NCBI RefSeq assembly: GCF_045679555.1
Contig: NC_092090.1
Span: 32,976,093 to 33,040,092 of the forward strand
Length of the DNA: 64,000 nt
DNA from: Salvelinus alpinus
Lineage: Eukaryota > Chordata > Actinopteri > Salmoniformes > Salmonidae
Direction: 5' to 3'
Translations under genes and position numbers: made by a program
The notes under the pieces: model-generated
What the model saw: the letters and a program-made list of their open reading frames with translations, nothing else
Told to the model about the DNA's origin: nothing
Database searches by the model: none
Part shown: positions 22,141 to 36,903 of the stretch, piece by piece
Position numbering within the stretch: position 1 is the stretch's first letter
How the letters are laid out: each line of letters opens with the position of its first letter

Positions 22141-23171
22141 CACTAAACAAATATATAAACACAACATATATAGTGCTGGTCCCATGTTTCATGAGCTGAA
22201 ATAAAAGATCCCAGAAATGTTCCATACACACAAAAAGCTTATTTCAAATTTTGGGCACAGATTTGTAGTGGTGTAAAGTAAAAATACTTAAAAGTAATAC
22301 TTAAGTATTTTTTGGGGGCATCTGTACTTTTTTGACAACTTTTACTTTACTATATTCCTAAAGAAAATAATGTACTCCATACATTTCCCCTGACACCCAA
22401 AACTACTCGATACATTTTGAATGCTTAGCAAGACAGGAAAATGGTCCAATTCACGCACTTATCAAGAGAACACGTGGTCATCCCTAGTGCCGCTGATCTG
22501 GCAGACTCACTAAACACAAAAACCCTGGATATCTGTACATTTTTAAAACCAGAAAATGGTGCTGTCTGCTTTGCTTAGTATAAGGAATATGAAATTATTT
22601 ATACTTTTACTTTAAGTATAATTTAGCAATTACATTTACTTTTGATACTTAAGTATATTTAAAACCAAATACTTTTAGACCTTTACTCAAGTAGTATTTT
22701 ACTGGGTGACTTTCTATTAAAGGTATCTATACTTTTACTCAAGTATCACAATTGGGTACTTTTTCTACCACTGCAAATGTGTTTACATCCCTGTTAGTGA
22801 GCATTTCATTATTTGTCACGATAATCCATCCACCTGACAGGGGTGGCATATCAAGAAGCTGATTCAACAGCATGGTCATTACACAGGTGCACCTTGTGCT
22901 GGGGACAATAAAAGGCCACTCTAAAATGTGCAGTTTTGTCACCACACAATGCCACAGATGTGGAGAAAAACTAATTATGGTTGCCTGGGCCTGGCTCCAA
23001 TGTGGATGGGCCTATGCCCTCCCAGGCCCACCCATCGCTGCGCCCCTGCCCAATCATGTGAAATCCATAGATTCGGGCCTAATGATTTTTTTCTCTCAAA
23101 TGACTGATTTCCTTATATGAACTATAACTCAACAAAATCTTTGAAATGGTTGCATTTATATTTTTGTTCAG
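22141..23171 (+). mobile_element. Internally deleted Tc1-like element (MITE-like), split by a hAT-like insert
   Basis: Starts after TA (22139-22140) with CACTAAACAAATATATAAAC and ends ATATTTTTGTTCAG before TA. The first about 125 bases and the 22774-22945 segment match the 5' part of the Tc1 relic at 4842. From 22976 to 23060 a short GGCCTGGCTCC...CCCAGGCCC linker replaces the transposase gene, after which the Tc1 3' end resumes at ATCATGTGAAATCCATAGAT. It is therefore a non-autonomous deletion derivative. Confidence 0.85.
22266..22773. mobile_element. hAT-like non-autonomous element nested in the Tc1 derivative
   Basis: Begins TAGTGGTGTAAAGTA and ends TTTCTACCACTG. The 8-mers CAGATTTG (22258-22265) and CAAATGTG (22774-22781) are the duplicated Tc1 target with two changes. 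The body is rich in TACTTAAGTA/ACTTTTACT motifs and has no coding capacity. Confidence 0.8.
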
Positions 23172-23659
23172 TATAAAACAAACTACTGTAAATAACAAAA
23201 ACAAAATATGTTTTTATTCAACTTAAATGCACACACCAGTACAAAACCACTTTTTCAAGTTGAAAGACGATGGCCAGAGTTTACCCATGATGTTGCTTTA
23301 AGTCAATAAGTCATCGTTCTAGTCAAAGTATGATATATTTGGGCTTGAACTGACAAAACCCGAAATGCCCACTTCATGCAACTCCATGTGAATGCAGTAT
23401 TCTTTCCTATGATATGACATATACATTATTTTCAGCCTAGGTTTTGTTTCAGGGCTGTCTTTTATTTGAATGTTACCATCCACCAGCATTTTGCAAACCC
23501 GCTCCCTGGCGCCCCAAGATGAATGGTTTTGACCACTAAAATGTTGCTTCACTACACTCTCCACTGCTTTGATTGATGTAACGTTAGCTAGAAACCACAA
23601 GTGTCTATCCAGATAAAGATAAAAAGCACCTGCAAACGAAAATTCAAGGAACTTATAGT

Positions 23660-24206
23660 CAGTGGTGGAAAAAGTACTTAATTGTCACACTTGAGTAAAA
23701 GTAAAGATACCTTAATAGAAAATGACTCAAGTAAAAGTGAAAATCATCCAGTAAAATACTACTTGAGTAAAAGTCTAAAAGTATTTGGTTTTAAATATAC
23801 TTAAGTATCAAAAGTAAATGGAATTGCTAAAATGTACTTAAGAATCAAAAGTAAAAAATAATTTCAACTTCTTTATATTAAGCAAACCTGATGGCACAAT
23901 TCTTGTTTTTATTTTATTTAAGGATAGCCAGGGGCACACTCCAACACTCAGACATAATTTACAAACGAAGCATTTGTGTTTAGTGAGTCCGCCAGATCAG
24001 AGACAGGGGATGCCTAGGGATGTTCTCTTGATAAGTGTGTGAATTAGACCATTTTCCTGTCAAAATGTAACGAGTACTTTTGGGCATCAGGAATGTAGTG
24101 AAGTAAAAGTAGCAAAAATATAAATAGTAAAGTAAAGTACAGATACACCAAAAAACTACTTAAGTAGTACTTTAAAGTATTTTCACTTAAGTACTTTACA
24201 CCACTG
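23660..24206. mobile_element. hAT-like non-autonomous element, second full copy, opposite orientation
   Basis: Begins CAGTGGTGGAAAAAGTAC and ends GTACTTTACACCACTG. Flanks CTTATAGT (23652-23659) and ATTACAGT (24207-24214) agree at 6 of 8. Same family as 22266-22773. Confidence 0.82.
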
Positions 24207-24214
24207 ATTACAGT

Positions 24215-26276
24215 TACATGTCATTTACAGCATGATCATGAGCAAAGTCATTGTAGTCTATCATTTCACTTCCCCTATGAAAACCATGAGTACAGGCTGA
24301 CTTGGCTTTGCTGTACAGCAGCCAAAGCCTGCCAGCAGCCTACCAAAGTTTGCACCCTTCCCATTACAATGTAAAACAAATGCATATCAGCCATCTTTTT
24401 ACTTATCCATATTATCGGAGCTTCATCTTATTCTTTCAAACTATTTCTATGGCGGATTTGCGGCCGCAATTTATGGAAGATGCCAAAACTTTGGAGATAA
24501 CAATAGATGGCGAAGTTAAAGATAAGCCAGTGGTTTCCATCTGTGTCAAAGTTTTCCCCAAATCAATGCTTACAACAAATCCAGCCCCAGAATCAGCCAT
24601 AGCCAGCTGGCTAATCTTTTGAATACAGTGTACAACAGTAACTACAGATAACATTAGCTAGTTAGATAAGATAGCTAGCTAGCTACACTGACAGCCGTCA
24701 GTGCCCTATTTGTTGATGTTCATCAACACCATGTGGAATTCTCACACCCAATTGTTGAATATGTATAAGTAGCCTTTGTCATTCTTTGGAGGAGTGGAAC
24801 CTAAACGTGCATTTCATCTCTAGGACAGGAAGTTATGTTGAAATAGTGGCGGCAACTACCTCTGGGGTGGGGTCCTTTAAAAATGACGTCCGGCATCTTA
24901 AGCACAGAAAATTTGTAAAATTGTGTATGAATTGGATTCTTAACATACCATACCAAAAAAAAGAAACATTTCGAATAAAAATCTTCAAACTATTAGAAGA
25001 ATAATTTAAAAATATATATATTAAGATAATAACCTTGCTTTGTATGACTGTCTGTGTGCACGGTTGTTGATGAAAAACTGTTTAAGATAGGGTTTATTCA
25101 TGTACTGCTAAGTTCTGTCAACCATATCACAATATGAAAGTAAGATGGGTAGATGCAGTAGAACGAGGTCTAGAATGAAGACCTCTCCTCCTTTCCAGAA
25201 GAATGCCACTGAGCTGTCTAGGCTTGGTGGTGTGATAGTTGACCAAATATTGGTTAACATCTAAAACACCACATGAATGTGAATTGTCCTAGACAAGGAC
25301 GTGACCCATGCACTGCTGCAGAGGAGCATGATAACAGCATGTACAGTGACACGCTACACTGCATCTTTCCTACGTGCATGCTGCATGGGATTACTCATTT
25401 CAACATGCATGTTGAGACAGAGATGTTGTGCGCTCCGGTAGGCACATATACGCTACATACGGCCACAGACATTGTCAGGGCATATGTGTGTCTCTATCCC
25501 AGGCTCATATATAATGAGTCACCAATGCCCTGTGCACTGAGGGAGGGGCCCTGCATGTGTTATGTGTGATTGACACTGCGTCCCTTACCACCCCTGTGGT
25601 TGGTGCTGGGGGGCAGTTCACTGGGTCAGCCTTAGTCAAATAACACAGACATATGCCCTTCTGCTGTCATTGGCATATGGGCCTTCCTGTTATTTAGGAC
25701 ACAGACCTACTGTTTATTCACATTGTGTGAAAAACCTAGGACTATTATCAGAAAAGCTGGTATCAGGGTGATTTTGAAATGCATTTTTTGTTTTACTTTA
25801 GCACTGTAAAATGAATGGCAGCGGAACTATTCTAGCATGAATGTAAGTGTTTTTGGACAGAGAGTGGGAGAGAGAGGCAGATAGAACATGAGAGGGGGAG
25901 AGTAGTAGGGGTTAAAGGCGAGAGCGAGCAGCCGTGTTGGAGCATAGAGATGAGTTCGGAGCGACAGGAAAAAGACTGAAGCTACCCGTGTCCCCATGTC
26001 TCCCCCAGTGCAGACGAGCATATGTGGGCTGACAACATGACATTGCCGGTGGAGTGAGAGAGTGAGGAGAGGCGAGGAGTGGAGCCTCCCTGGCCCTGAC
26101 GTCCCGTGCTCTGACAGCTGATGGAGGAGATTAGGCTCACGCTCGCTGGCAACTGTCAACCCCAAAAAGCCGCTCGCTGCCCCCTCCACCTGCCCTGCAG
26201 CGAGATGGGAGGGGTGTGCACTGACCCCCAAACTGTCTTCTGTCTCCCCATTTCAGCACGCAAGCAGCCACACACT
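24215..26276. other. Intergenic, no gene seen
   Basis: A short plus-strand frame at 24302-24622 has no recognisable domain, splice context or homologous neighbour. Otherwise unremarkable sequence. Confidence 0.5.
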
Positions 26277-26278
26277 TA

Positions 26279-27790
26279 CAGTGCCTTCAGAAAGTATTCA
26301 TACCCCTTGACTTATTCCACATTTTGTGTTACAGCCTGAATTCAAAATGGATAAAATATATATTTTTTTTAATTCTCCCACAATACCCCATAATTTTTGC
26401 AAATGTATTGAAAATGAAATACAGAAATCTCATTTACATAAGTATTCACATCCCGGAGTCAATATTTTGTAGAAGCACATTTGGCAGTGATTACAGCTGT
26501 GAGTCTTTCTGGGCAAGTCTTTAAGAACTTTCCAACATTCGCCCATTATTCTTTTCCAAATTCTTCAAACTCTGTCAAATTGGTTGTTGATCATTGCTAG
26601 ACAACCATTTTCAGATCTTGCCATAGATTGAGGTATATTTAAGTCAAAACTGTTACTAGGCCTCCCAGGAACATTCACTGTCTTCTTGGCAAGAAACTCG
26701 TCTAGATTTGGCCTTGTGTAAAGGTTAATGTCCTGCTGAAGGGTGAAGTCATCTCCCAGTGTTTGGTGGAAAGTACACTGAACCAGGCTTGCCTGCGCTT
26801 AGCTACCTTCCGTTTCTTTTTTAATCCTGAAAACTCCCCAGTCCTTATCGATTACAAGCATACTCATAACATGATGCAGCCACCACTATGCATGAAAATA
26901 TGGAAAGGGGTACTCAGTAATGTGTTGGATTTGCTCCAAACATAACACTATGTATTCAGGACAAAAAGTGAATTGCTTTGTCAATTTTATTGCAGTATTA
27001 CTTTAGTGCCTTGTTGCAAACAGGATTCATGTTATGGAATATTTTTTATTCTGTACAGGCTTCCTTCTTTTCACTGTCAATTAGGTTAGTATTATAAGTA
27101 ACTACAATGTTGTTGATCCATCCTCCGTTTTCTCCTATCACAGCGATTAAACTCTAACTGTTTAAGTCACCATTGGCCTCAAGGTGAAATCTTGGGGCGG
27201 TTTCCTTCCTCTCCGGCAACGTAGTTAGGAAGGACACCTGTATCTTTGTAGTGGCTGGCTGTATTGATACACCATCCAAAGTGCAATTAATTACTTCACC
27301 ATGCTCAAAAGGGATATTCAATGTCTGCTTTAAAAAATAAATAATGTTTACCTATCTACCAATAGGTTCCCTTCTTTGCGAAAATTTGGAAAACCTCCCT
27401 GGTCTTTGTGGTTGAATCTGTGTGAAATTCACTGCTCGACTGAGGTAGCTTACAGATAATTGTATGTGTGGGGTACAGAGATGAGGTAGTCATTCAAAAA
27501 TCATGTTAAACACTATTATTGCACATGCAACTCATGTGACTTGTTCAGCAAATTTTTACTCCTGAACTTATTTAGGCTTGCCATAACAAAGGGGTTGAAT
27601 ACTTATTGACTCAAGACATTTCAGCTTTAAATTTAATTCATTTGTAAACGTTACAAACAAACATCATTCCACTTTGACATTATGGGGTATTGTGTGTAGG
27701 CCATTGACCAAAAAAATCAGCATTTATTCTACTTTAAATTCTGGTTGTAACAACAAAATGTGGAAAAGGTCAAGGGGTGTGAAGGCACTG
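26279..27790. mobile_element. Tc1/mariner-type element, 1.5 kb, no intact transposase
   Basis: Flanked by TA; begins CAGTGCCTTCAGAAAGTATT and ends GGTGTGAAGGCACTG. The inner terminal regions are also roughly complementary (ACCCCTTGACTTATTCCACA against TGTGGAAAAGGTCAAGGGGT). The interior shows no transposase frame longer than about 60 codons on either strand. A decayed or non-autonomous copy. Confidence 0.8.
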
Positions 27791-27799
27791 TATACCATT

Positions 27800-28015
27800 A
27801 TAAACTGGGGGGGGTTCGAGCCCTGAATTCTGATTGGCTGACAGCCGTGCTATATCAGACCATATACCATGGATATGACAACACTTTTATTTTTACTGCT
27901 CTAATTACGTTGGTAACAACTTTTATAATAGCAATAAGGCACCTGGGGGTTTGTGGTATATGGCCAATATACTACGGCTAAGGGCTGTATCCAGGCACTC
28001 CGTATTGCTTCGGCG
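27800..28015. repeat. Salmonid-type repeat with half of a hairpin
   Basis: Contains GGTTCGAGCCCTGAATTCTG, GATTGGCTGACAGCCGTG and GTATATGGCCAATATACTAC. The same repeat, with the full hairpin, is in reverse orientation at 61175-61405. Confidence 0.75.
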
Positions 28016-28253
28016 AGGGGCTAGGATTTGGGGCTATAGGGTAACTATGAGCACTGGGGAAAATTAACGCTACAGTTGATTCACTCACTGAGCGGTGGCC
28101 AATGGTAGTTCATTCGTCTCTTTCTGAGCGGTGTTCGTTCGTTCGGCTCTACCCGAGCAGGGTTCGGTTCTTCCTTCCGAACAGGGGTCGTTAGTCGATG
28201 GCTGGTTCAGTGGTCAATGGCAGGTCGCCGGTTGTCCCTCGCTCCACACTAGC

Positions 28254-28670
28254 CCGGCTGTGTGGTAATGTTGGGTGTAACATCTCACAGCTGCATCGGG
28301 AGTGTGGTGTGTAGTGGCGGGGGACACAAAACATACAATTAGAGGATGTACTGGCCAAAAACTTTAGTCACACTCACTCACTGGAAATATGCACTTTCCT
28401 TTAGTAGTGCTACCGAGAGCATTTTAGGAGTTGAGCTCTTGGCAGCCTGGATCGGTTGCTGCTTGCTTGTCTGTCTCTCGATTTGCGCCGGGCCTGCTGG
28501 GTTGTAGTGTTGGATGTAGCCTCTCGCAGCTCCATTAGGCATTTCCCGCTGTGTTTGCAGCCATGGGGGACACAAAACATCAAATTACAGCATGTACTGG
28601 CCAACAATTGGAGTGACACTCAGACGTTTGAAACAAGCACTTTCCTTTAGTAGTGCTGTAGAGAGCGTTG
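28254..28670. repeat. Diverged tandem duplication, unit about 235 bases
   Basis: GGGGACACAAAACAT, ATGTACTGGCCAA and GCACTTTCCTTTAGTAGTGC occur at about 28320-28415 and again at about 28565-28660, in the same order with the spacing kept. No coding sense. Confidence 0.7.
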
Positions 28671-29079
28671 TGGTTTGTGTCTTTATCCAATAGCAGACGG
28701 AGATGAGCAGCAGCAAAATGATGTGGATGTTCGAATGACGCCTGAAGATAAGTTCCAGTTCCTTTTAACTATAGTTCTGAGGCGTGTTTAGCAATTAGTT
28801 TGGGGAGGGAGGAGGTGATATGGAATTGGCACAAGCAGACTCAAGTCAATGTAGTTCATGACTATCTGGGAGATCACAGCACACCATGCAAGTGAACAAA
28901 TAGTTAATGCAATTCAATTTCACACGTGAGGATGTCAGACATTAGGCGAATGCAATCATTGTAACACAGCTCACTTGAGTGAAAGGCTCTCATAAATAGA
29001 GATGATGGCAAAATAACAAGGCATGCTGATAATTTAAATATAAGGTAAATTGGCAGTCTTGCAAGAGTCAGTGACTGAT

Positions 29080-29233
<154 letters not shown>

Positions 29234-30379
29234 CATGGCCTTATTTCTATTATAGCATATTTGATGACTGTCATTCATATTCCTTTCACCCAGCTCAATG
29301 TAACATTGGTAGGTTTAGGCTACTATATGATACTCTAATTTTCCCTAAACCCATCATGAGGTTGCTATAATAAGAATAAAAGTTTACAACGTAAGTGCAC
29401 AGGTCAAGAGAATAATTGTACTAATCAAGGTAACAGACACATTCAATACCGTCTTGCACACTTTTGCCTGCATCTAGTTGATCTAGGGTGTAATCATTAG
29501 TCAAAACAGTTGCAAACAAGAGTCTATTGTCTATTGAACAAATGCAGGTATGTTTTTCCCTGTTTCGTTCCATTTGCTTCCCTTTAAGAAATGTTTTTCA
29601 ACAGAATCGGCGGAATGAATACACCCCTGATCACCCGCAAATACAGTTCACTTTCATAGCAGCCACATTCAAACAGGATGATCACTTTGCTTGTTGTATA
29701 ATTCCTTCTCGAATCTACGTTCTCTCCTCTCACCTTTTCCTTTCGCTTGTGGACTGAATTGCACTACACAACAGCTGTCTGTGACCAGGCGAAAAAACCT
29801 TTCCAAGTCAAACCGTCATATCATAACCGCTAGCCACTACACACAGCCTGCATCGTTGTCACCATATTAGCTAACCTCATAGTCAACAAAGCTACTAGAA
29901 CTAACATGTTAGTAAACCCACTACAATCATGCAGTACAGTGTACAGCAAGCAGTTTAGCAGTTACATCAGTGGACCCCGGTGGCAATAAATTAATAAAAC
30001 CAAAAGCTTACCTTGACTTGGAAAAGTTCCAGTGTTGGATAGCCATAGCCAGCTATCTAACATAGCATCCCTCTCTCTTTGAGCCGGGTGTTTGAGTAGG
30101 CTAAACGAGCTAGCTGCATTCCCTAGCTAAGTAAGTGAAAGTTTTTCAAAAAGTACTACGAAATATAGCTAAGCTCTCTTTCTCTCTTGCTTCTCTTTCA
30201 TTTTTTAAAGAAATTAATTTGTTGAAAACTGTTGAACTATTGTTTTTCTCTCTCTTTGAGTCAACTACTTACCACATTTTATTACATTTTATGCATTGCA
30301 GTGCTAGCTAGCTGTAGCTTATGCTTTCAGTACTAGATTAATTCTCTGATCGTTTAATTGAGTGGACAACATGTCAGTT

Positions 30380-30702
30380 CATGCTGTAAGAGCTCTGATA
30401 GGTTGGAAGACATCCTCCGGAAATTGTCATAATTACTGTGTAAGTCTATGGAAGGGGGTGAGAACCATAAGCCTCCTAGGTTTTGTATTTAAGTCAATGT
30501 GAATGTACCCAGAGGACGGAAACTAGCTGTCCTCCGGTTACACCATGGTGCAACCCCAGAGTGCTGCTGAGGCTACTGTAGACCTTCATTGCAAAACAGT
30601 GTGTTTTAATCAATTATTTGGTGACATATGAATATATTTAGTTTGATCTATTTTAATGTTTCACTATTTGAATTTTTATGATTTTCACTGAGGAGGATGG
30701 TC

Positions 30703-30784
<82 letters not shown>
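30380..30784. repeat. Interspersed repeat ending in a (CA)n tract
   Basis: 30380-30704 (AGAGCTCTGATAGGTTGGAA, GTCTATGGAAGGGGGTGAGA, TTCACTGAGGAGGATGGTCC) resembles a high-copy salmonid repeat and runs directly into about 40 CA units at 30705-30784. No gene is seen between 29231 and 30380. Confidence 0.65.
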
Positions 30785-30786
<2 letters not shown>

Positions 30787-31305
30787 CCCGCCCCCCCAGT
30801 CACAAACCAACTCTTCTGTCACATTGCTCTCACAACACTGTTAGCCAGCACTGGAGTTACTGTGGAAAAACGTACCTTGGATTAGGTTAGTTCTTCTCAT
30901 TTTGCCTATTTCAAAATTACTCATGAGTATGCATGGTATGGTTACTCTATAGTACTACATTACCATATGACGGCGTCTTGACGTCTTGACTAATAACAGC
31001 AGAGAGGTATCTGATCCCAGTCAGTAACATTATCTCACAGACAGAGGCCTTTCTATAGCAGTGGGCTTATATACAGTATATTACATATGCATTAATATGT
31101 GTGTAATCCCCATGACATGGCTGCCCTCAGACAGTCCAGGAACCCCCTCTGGGGATAGATGGAGGCATGCTTTGTTGCTTATGACTGGCTGTAGAATGGG
31201 ACATCTTTCTGAAAGGCTCTTGTGTTATTTGTGTATGTTTATCTGTGAGTATGTATTTGTGTGTGTCTATCTGTCCATCTGTTTTCATACAATGTATTTT
31301 TTGTT

Positions 31306-31310
<5 letters not shown>

Positions 31311-31388
<78 letters not shown>

Positions 31389-31396
31389 GTGTGTCT
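31311..31396. repeat. (GT)n microsatellite
   Basis: About 40 GT units with one GC. Followed at 31425-31500 by GCACTTTGTGACATCTACTG and AAAAAGGGCTTTATAAATAC, the 3' part of a widespread salmonid repeat. Confidence 0.95.
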
Positions 31397-31499
31397 GCAT
31401 TGCTTGCTGTTGCGGGTTTTAGGCTGGGTTTTGGTATAGCACTTTGTGACATCTACTGATGTAAAAAGGGCTTTATAAATACATTTGATTGAATTTGAT

Positions 31500-33202
31500 T
31501 GATTGTGTGCGCGTGTACAAGAGAGAGCTGACATTTGCCTTCCTGACAGGCGGTAGATGCGGCGGTGTTGTGTGTGTGTGTGTGTGTGTGGGTGTGTGTG
31601 TTGGTGGTGTAGTGAGGTAGATGTCCGCCCAGGGACTCGGTGTCATCGATTGAGCTGCAGGAAGAGGCCCATTATCCCTGCCCACGGTTCAAACGGGGGA
31701 GTCAAGTGTGTCATACGTGTTAGCTCTAATTGGCTCTAGCTAGTGGAGTTCCAGCTAGCTCAACCTCCCCTGTCTGTCTGCCCACCACTGTCTGTCAATA
31801 ATAGTGTGCCCTCTTCAAAACCCGGCTTCATCCCATGTCATTGTTAATAGTTTGGTTTTACATGTGTTTAATTCCCATAGCTGTTTGACCCTCCTGATCC
31901 TGACTGATCTTATTCAGATAGGTAGTGATTCATGTCAGAATGGACTGATCTTTCCTGGGTCTGGGTGTCTCTATTCCTTTCTCACTCCGCTCTTCTCCTG
32001 TTCAGGGAGGTCATTAAAGGAGGAAGAATGGACATGTCTGGTTGGACAGGTGGCTGTAGGTTTTAACCCTCGCCAGTCTAGAAACACCCCTCTCTGTGTT
32101 CTGTCTGTGCTCCGTTTGTGTTGTGGTTGGTCTGTGTGTGTGCGCTGGGGTAGAGGGGGTCTGATGGGTAGGCTACCCTCAGACCCCTTAAAGCATAGGC
32201 TTGTCTGTCTTATAAAGAGTGAGAGAGAGAGATGGAATACAGAGAAGGCAGGAGATGAATCAAAAAGAGGGAGCAGAACAAACAGACTTTGATCACTGCT
32301 AGAAACCATATTTTATTCTGCACCACAGCCACACTGGATTTGACTCTTCACAGAGCAGGGTTGATTTGAAATTTGTTTATGAATTATTCCCCATAACTGG
32401 AGGCTCCTCTAGTTATCAATAATAGATTTTAACTTGAAGATCTGTGGCATATGATACTTTGTTATTTGCACCTTTTTAGTCTTTATTATCCTGTTATAAA
32501 ATCATACAATTATTGGAAAAAAATCTAATGACAGACCATATTCATCTTAATGCTGATAATGATAATTATGTATAATGCGGACAGATGTTGTAACGTTTGT
32601 TCATTTCTAAAAGGGAATCGAACAAAGACATTGAAAGCACCTCGGCTAAGCTCAATCAGGGCCATAGACCTAAATGGGCTCTCATAACAAAGATAAGTAT
32701 CAACAGGCAGATTTTCCTGGAAACCTTAGAATGGACTCAACTTCAACAGCATGAAACTGCAGAATTCTAACACTTTGTCATTTTTTAACTGTTGGGTGAT
32801 GCCGATAATCTCAAACTGAATTTATTGGTGAGCTATCATATCTCTATTGCCTCCATACTGAACGGGGTCAATACGGACCAATGTTCCCGACTACAAAAAC
32901 TTGGTCAGGCTTTGACCCCTAGTATCATGTAAACACACATAAGACATGGAAAAACTTGTAGAATTGCCGGATATGAGCTTCAAAACAAAATAAATCTCTG
33001 CCCCATGGAAAATGTGTAGAAATGCGGAACATTTGTTTTAAATCTGCAAGCTGTTCTCTCTGCCAACAAAAGAGGTGTGAACAGTTTGGGGTCGCATGGG
33101 TTGCGTGGTGGGGGTTTGTTACTATGCCGATAGACGACAATATCCATTCGTACCTCTGCCACCTTGGAAATCTGTGTGACCGGACCTTCTCAAATAGTAC
33201 TG
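31500..33202. other. Intergenic, no gene seen
   Basis: A GT tract at 31568-31600 and ordinary A+T-rich sequence. The longer frames (for example 31804-32292) show no domain and no splice-compatible continuation. Confidence 0.5.
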
Positions 33203-33204
33203 TA

Positions 33205-34347
<1,143 letters not shown>

Positions 34348-34349
34348 TA

Positions 34350-35373
34350 CTTGAGTAACCCTGCTCTATTGTATGTGCAGTTGATTGCAAATAGGATAAT
34401 TCGGCTATATGCCTACAACAGGCTGTGGAAGAATGGTCACATCATTCATCCTAAATGGGGCTTGCTGAACCTGGATATTGTATCTCATAGTTGAGGTGAT
34501 ACAAGAAATTAAACGGGGTGATGAAGATTACCCCTGATTAACGTTATCCTTCATAGCCACTGAGAAAGAGAGGGGGGAATTAGAAGATCAAGATAATGTG
34601 AAATATATGGTTTAATGATAAGCATTAGGAGGCAGTAGATTTGTTAGGACCAGTGAAGGAGCGTGTCTCTGTAGCCCAATGTGTCTGTTAGATAGTCTTC
34701 TACTGCCCTCTTCTGGTGAGTATGAACTCCTCCTTTATTATTTACATGCCAACTTGAACAATTTCCACTAATCATAACAACAGAATATGAATTGGTCACA
34801 CATGAAATATACAGAGATGGAAGAACGTAAAATACTTTCTAAGCTGATGAGACATGTTTTATTGAACAATTGCTAGAGATCAATCCAGAGAGCAGACACA
34901 AAACCGTAGTGTCCATTCACATAGCCTTCTTATTTCCAGGACCATCATATCCACCTAAGGCAGTATAATTATAATGAGGACACCCAGAGTATGTTCCTAA
35001 TGACACACCCCTGTACTGTCTGTCTCATTATCTCTGGGCCTGATGGGGAGAAAGGTTGCTATGCTTGTTACTGTTCTTATTGCTGCTTCAGAATGGTCAG
35101 AGCCACCTGTCACCCCGGCAGAGTATAATGACATAGAGAATGAGCCCCAAACCACCACAGGCTGCTCTTACTATTATCACCTCCATGGGCATTGCATGTA
35201 AGAGCTCTACAAGGACAGATGAGTAGAGGTGAGCCATTCTCTTAATAGAGATCTCTAGCATGAGTAACACCACAAACCCTGCTCTCATCGTTGCTGCTTG
35301 ACATGTTCTCTATAGCTTTTTGATGGACTTTTTCTGTTCTTCTCAAATGCTTGACTACTTCTTCCTTAATACA
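34350..35373. other. Intergenic, no gene seen
   Basis: No exon, RNA or clear repeat structure recognised. Confidence 0.5.
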
Positions 35374-35375
35374 TA

Positions 35376-36903
35376 CAGTACCAGTCAAAAGTTTGGACAC
35401 ACCTACTCATTCCAGGGTTTTTCTTTATTTTTACAATTTTCTACATTGTAGAATAATAGTGAAGACATCAGAACTATTAAATATCTCATATGGAATCATG
35501 TAGTAACCAACAAAGTGATAAACAAATCAAAATATATCTTATGTTTGAGATTCTTCAAAGTAGCCACCCTTTGCCTTGATGACAGCTTTGCACACTCTTG
35601 GCATTCTCTCAAGCAGCTTCATGAGGTAGTCACCTGGAATGCATTTCAATTAACAGTTGTGCCTTGTTAATTCATGGAATTTCTTTCCTTATTAATGTGT
35701 TTGAGACAATCAGTAGTGTTGTGACAAGGTAGGGGTGGTATACAGAAGATAGCCCTATTTGGTAAAAGACCAAGTCCATATTATGGCAAGAACATCTCAA
35801 ATAAGCAAAGAGAAACGACAGTCCATCATTACTTTAAGACATGAAGGTCAGTCAATACGGAAAATTTCAAAAACCATCAAGCACTATGATGAAACTGTCT
35901 CTCATGAGGACCGCCACAGGAAAGGAAAACCCAGAGTTACCTCTGCTGCAGAAGATAAGTTCATTAGAGTTAACTGCACCTCAGATTGCAGCCCAAATAA
36001 ATGCTTTGCAGAGTTCAAGTAACAGACACATCTCAACATCAACTGTTCAGAGGAGACTACGTGAATCAGGCCTTCATGGTCGAATTGCTGCAAAGAAAGC
36101 ACTACCAAATGACACCAATAAGAAGAAGAGACTTGCTTAGGCCAAGAAACACGAGCATTAGACTGGTGGAAATCTGTCCTTTGGTCTGATGAGTCCAAAT
36201 TTGAGATTTTTGGTTCCAACCGCCGTGTCTTTATGAGACACAGAGTAGGTGAACGGTGATCTCGGCATGTGTGGTTCCCACCGTGAAGCATGGAGGAGGA
36301 GGTGTGATGGTGCTTTGCTGGTGACACTGTCTGTGATTTATTTAGAATTCAAGGCACACTTAACCAGCATGGCTACCACAACATTCTGCAGCGATACACC
36401 ATCCCATCTGGTTTGCGCTTAGTGGGACTATCATTTGTTTTTCAACAGGACAATAACCCAATACGCCTCCAGGCTGTGTAAGTGCTATTTGACCAAGAAG
36501 GAGAATGATGGAGTGCTGCATCAAAAGACCTGGCCTCCACAATCACCTGGCCTCAACCCAATTGAGATGGTTTGGGTTGAGTTGGGCCGCAGAGTGAAGG
36601 AAAAGCAGCCAACAAGTGCTCAGCATATGTGGGAAATCCTTCAAGACTGTTGGAAAAGCATTCCAGGTGAAGCTGGTTGAGAGAATGCCAAGAGTGTGCA
36701 AAGCTGTCATCAAGGCAAAGGGTGGCTGCTTTGAAGAATCTAAAATATATTTGTTGTTTAACACTTTTTGAGTTACTACATGATTCCATATGTGTTATTT
36801 CATTGTTTTGATGTCTTTACTAGTATTCTACAATGTAGAAAATAGTACAAATAAAGAAAAACTCCTGAATGAGGAGGTGTGTCCTAACTTCAGACTGGTA
36901 CTG
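35376..36903 (+). mobile_element. Tc1-like transposon with broken transposase
   Basis: TA-flanked, begins CAGTACCAGTCAAAAGTTTG and ends CAGACTGGTACTG. Transposase pieces occur in three frames: MARTSQISKEKRQSIITLRH from 35783, [15 protein letters not shown] around 36040, and a C-terminal part with SPGLNPIEMVWVELGRRVKE around 36550. In that part the usual SPDLNP is SPGLNP. Several frameshifts make it non-functional. Confidence 0.9.

Noticed and set aside
24302-24622. Plus-strand 106-codon frame as a gene
   Set aside because: No domain, no flanking splice logic and no recognisable homology. Length is compatible with chance.
31804-32292. 162-codon plus-strand frame
   Set aside because: Composition and lack of motifs or splice partners suggest chance; no cadherin or synthetase similarity.
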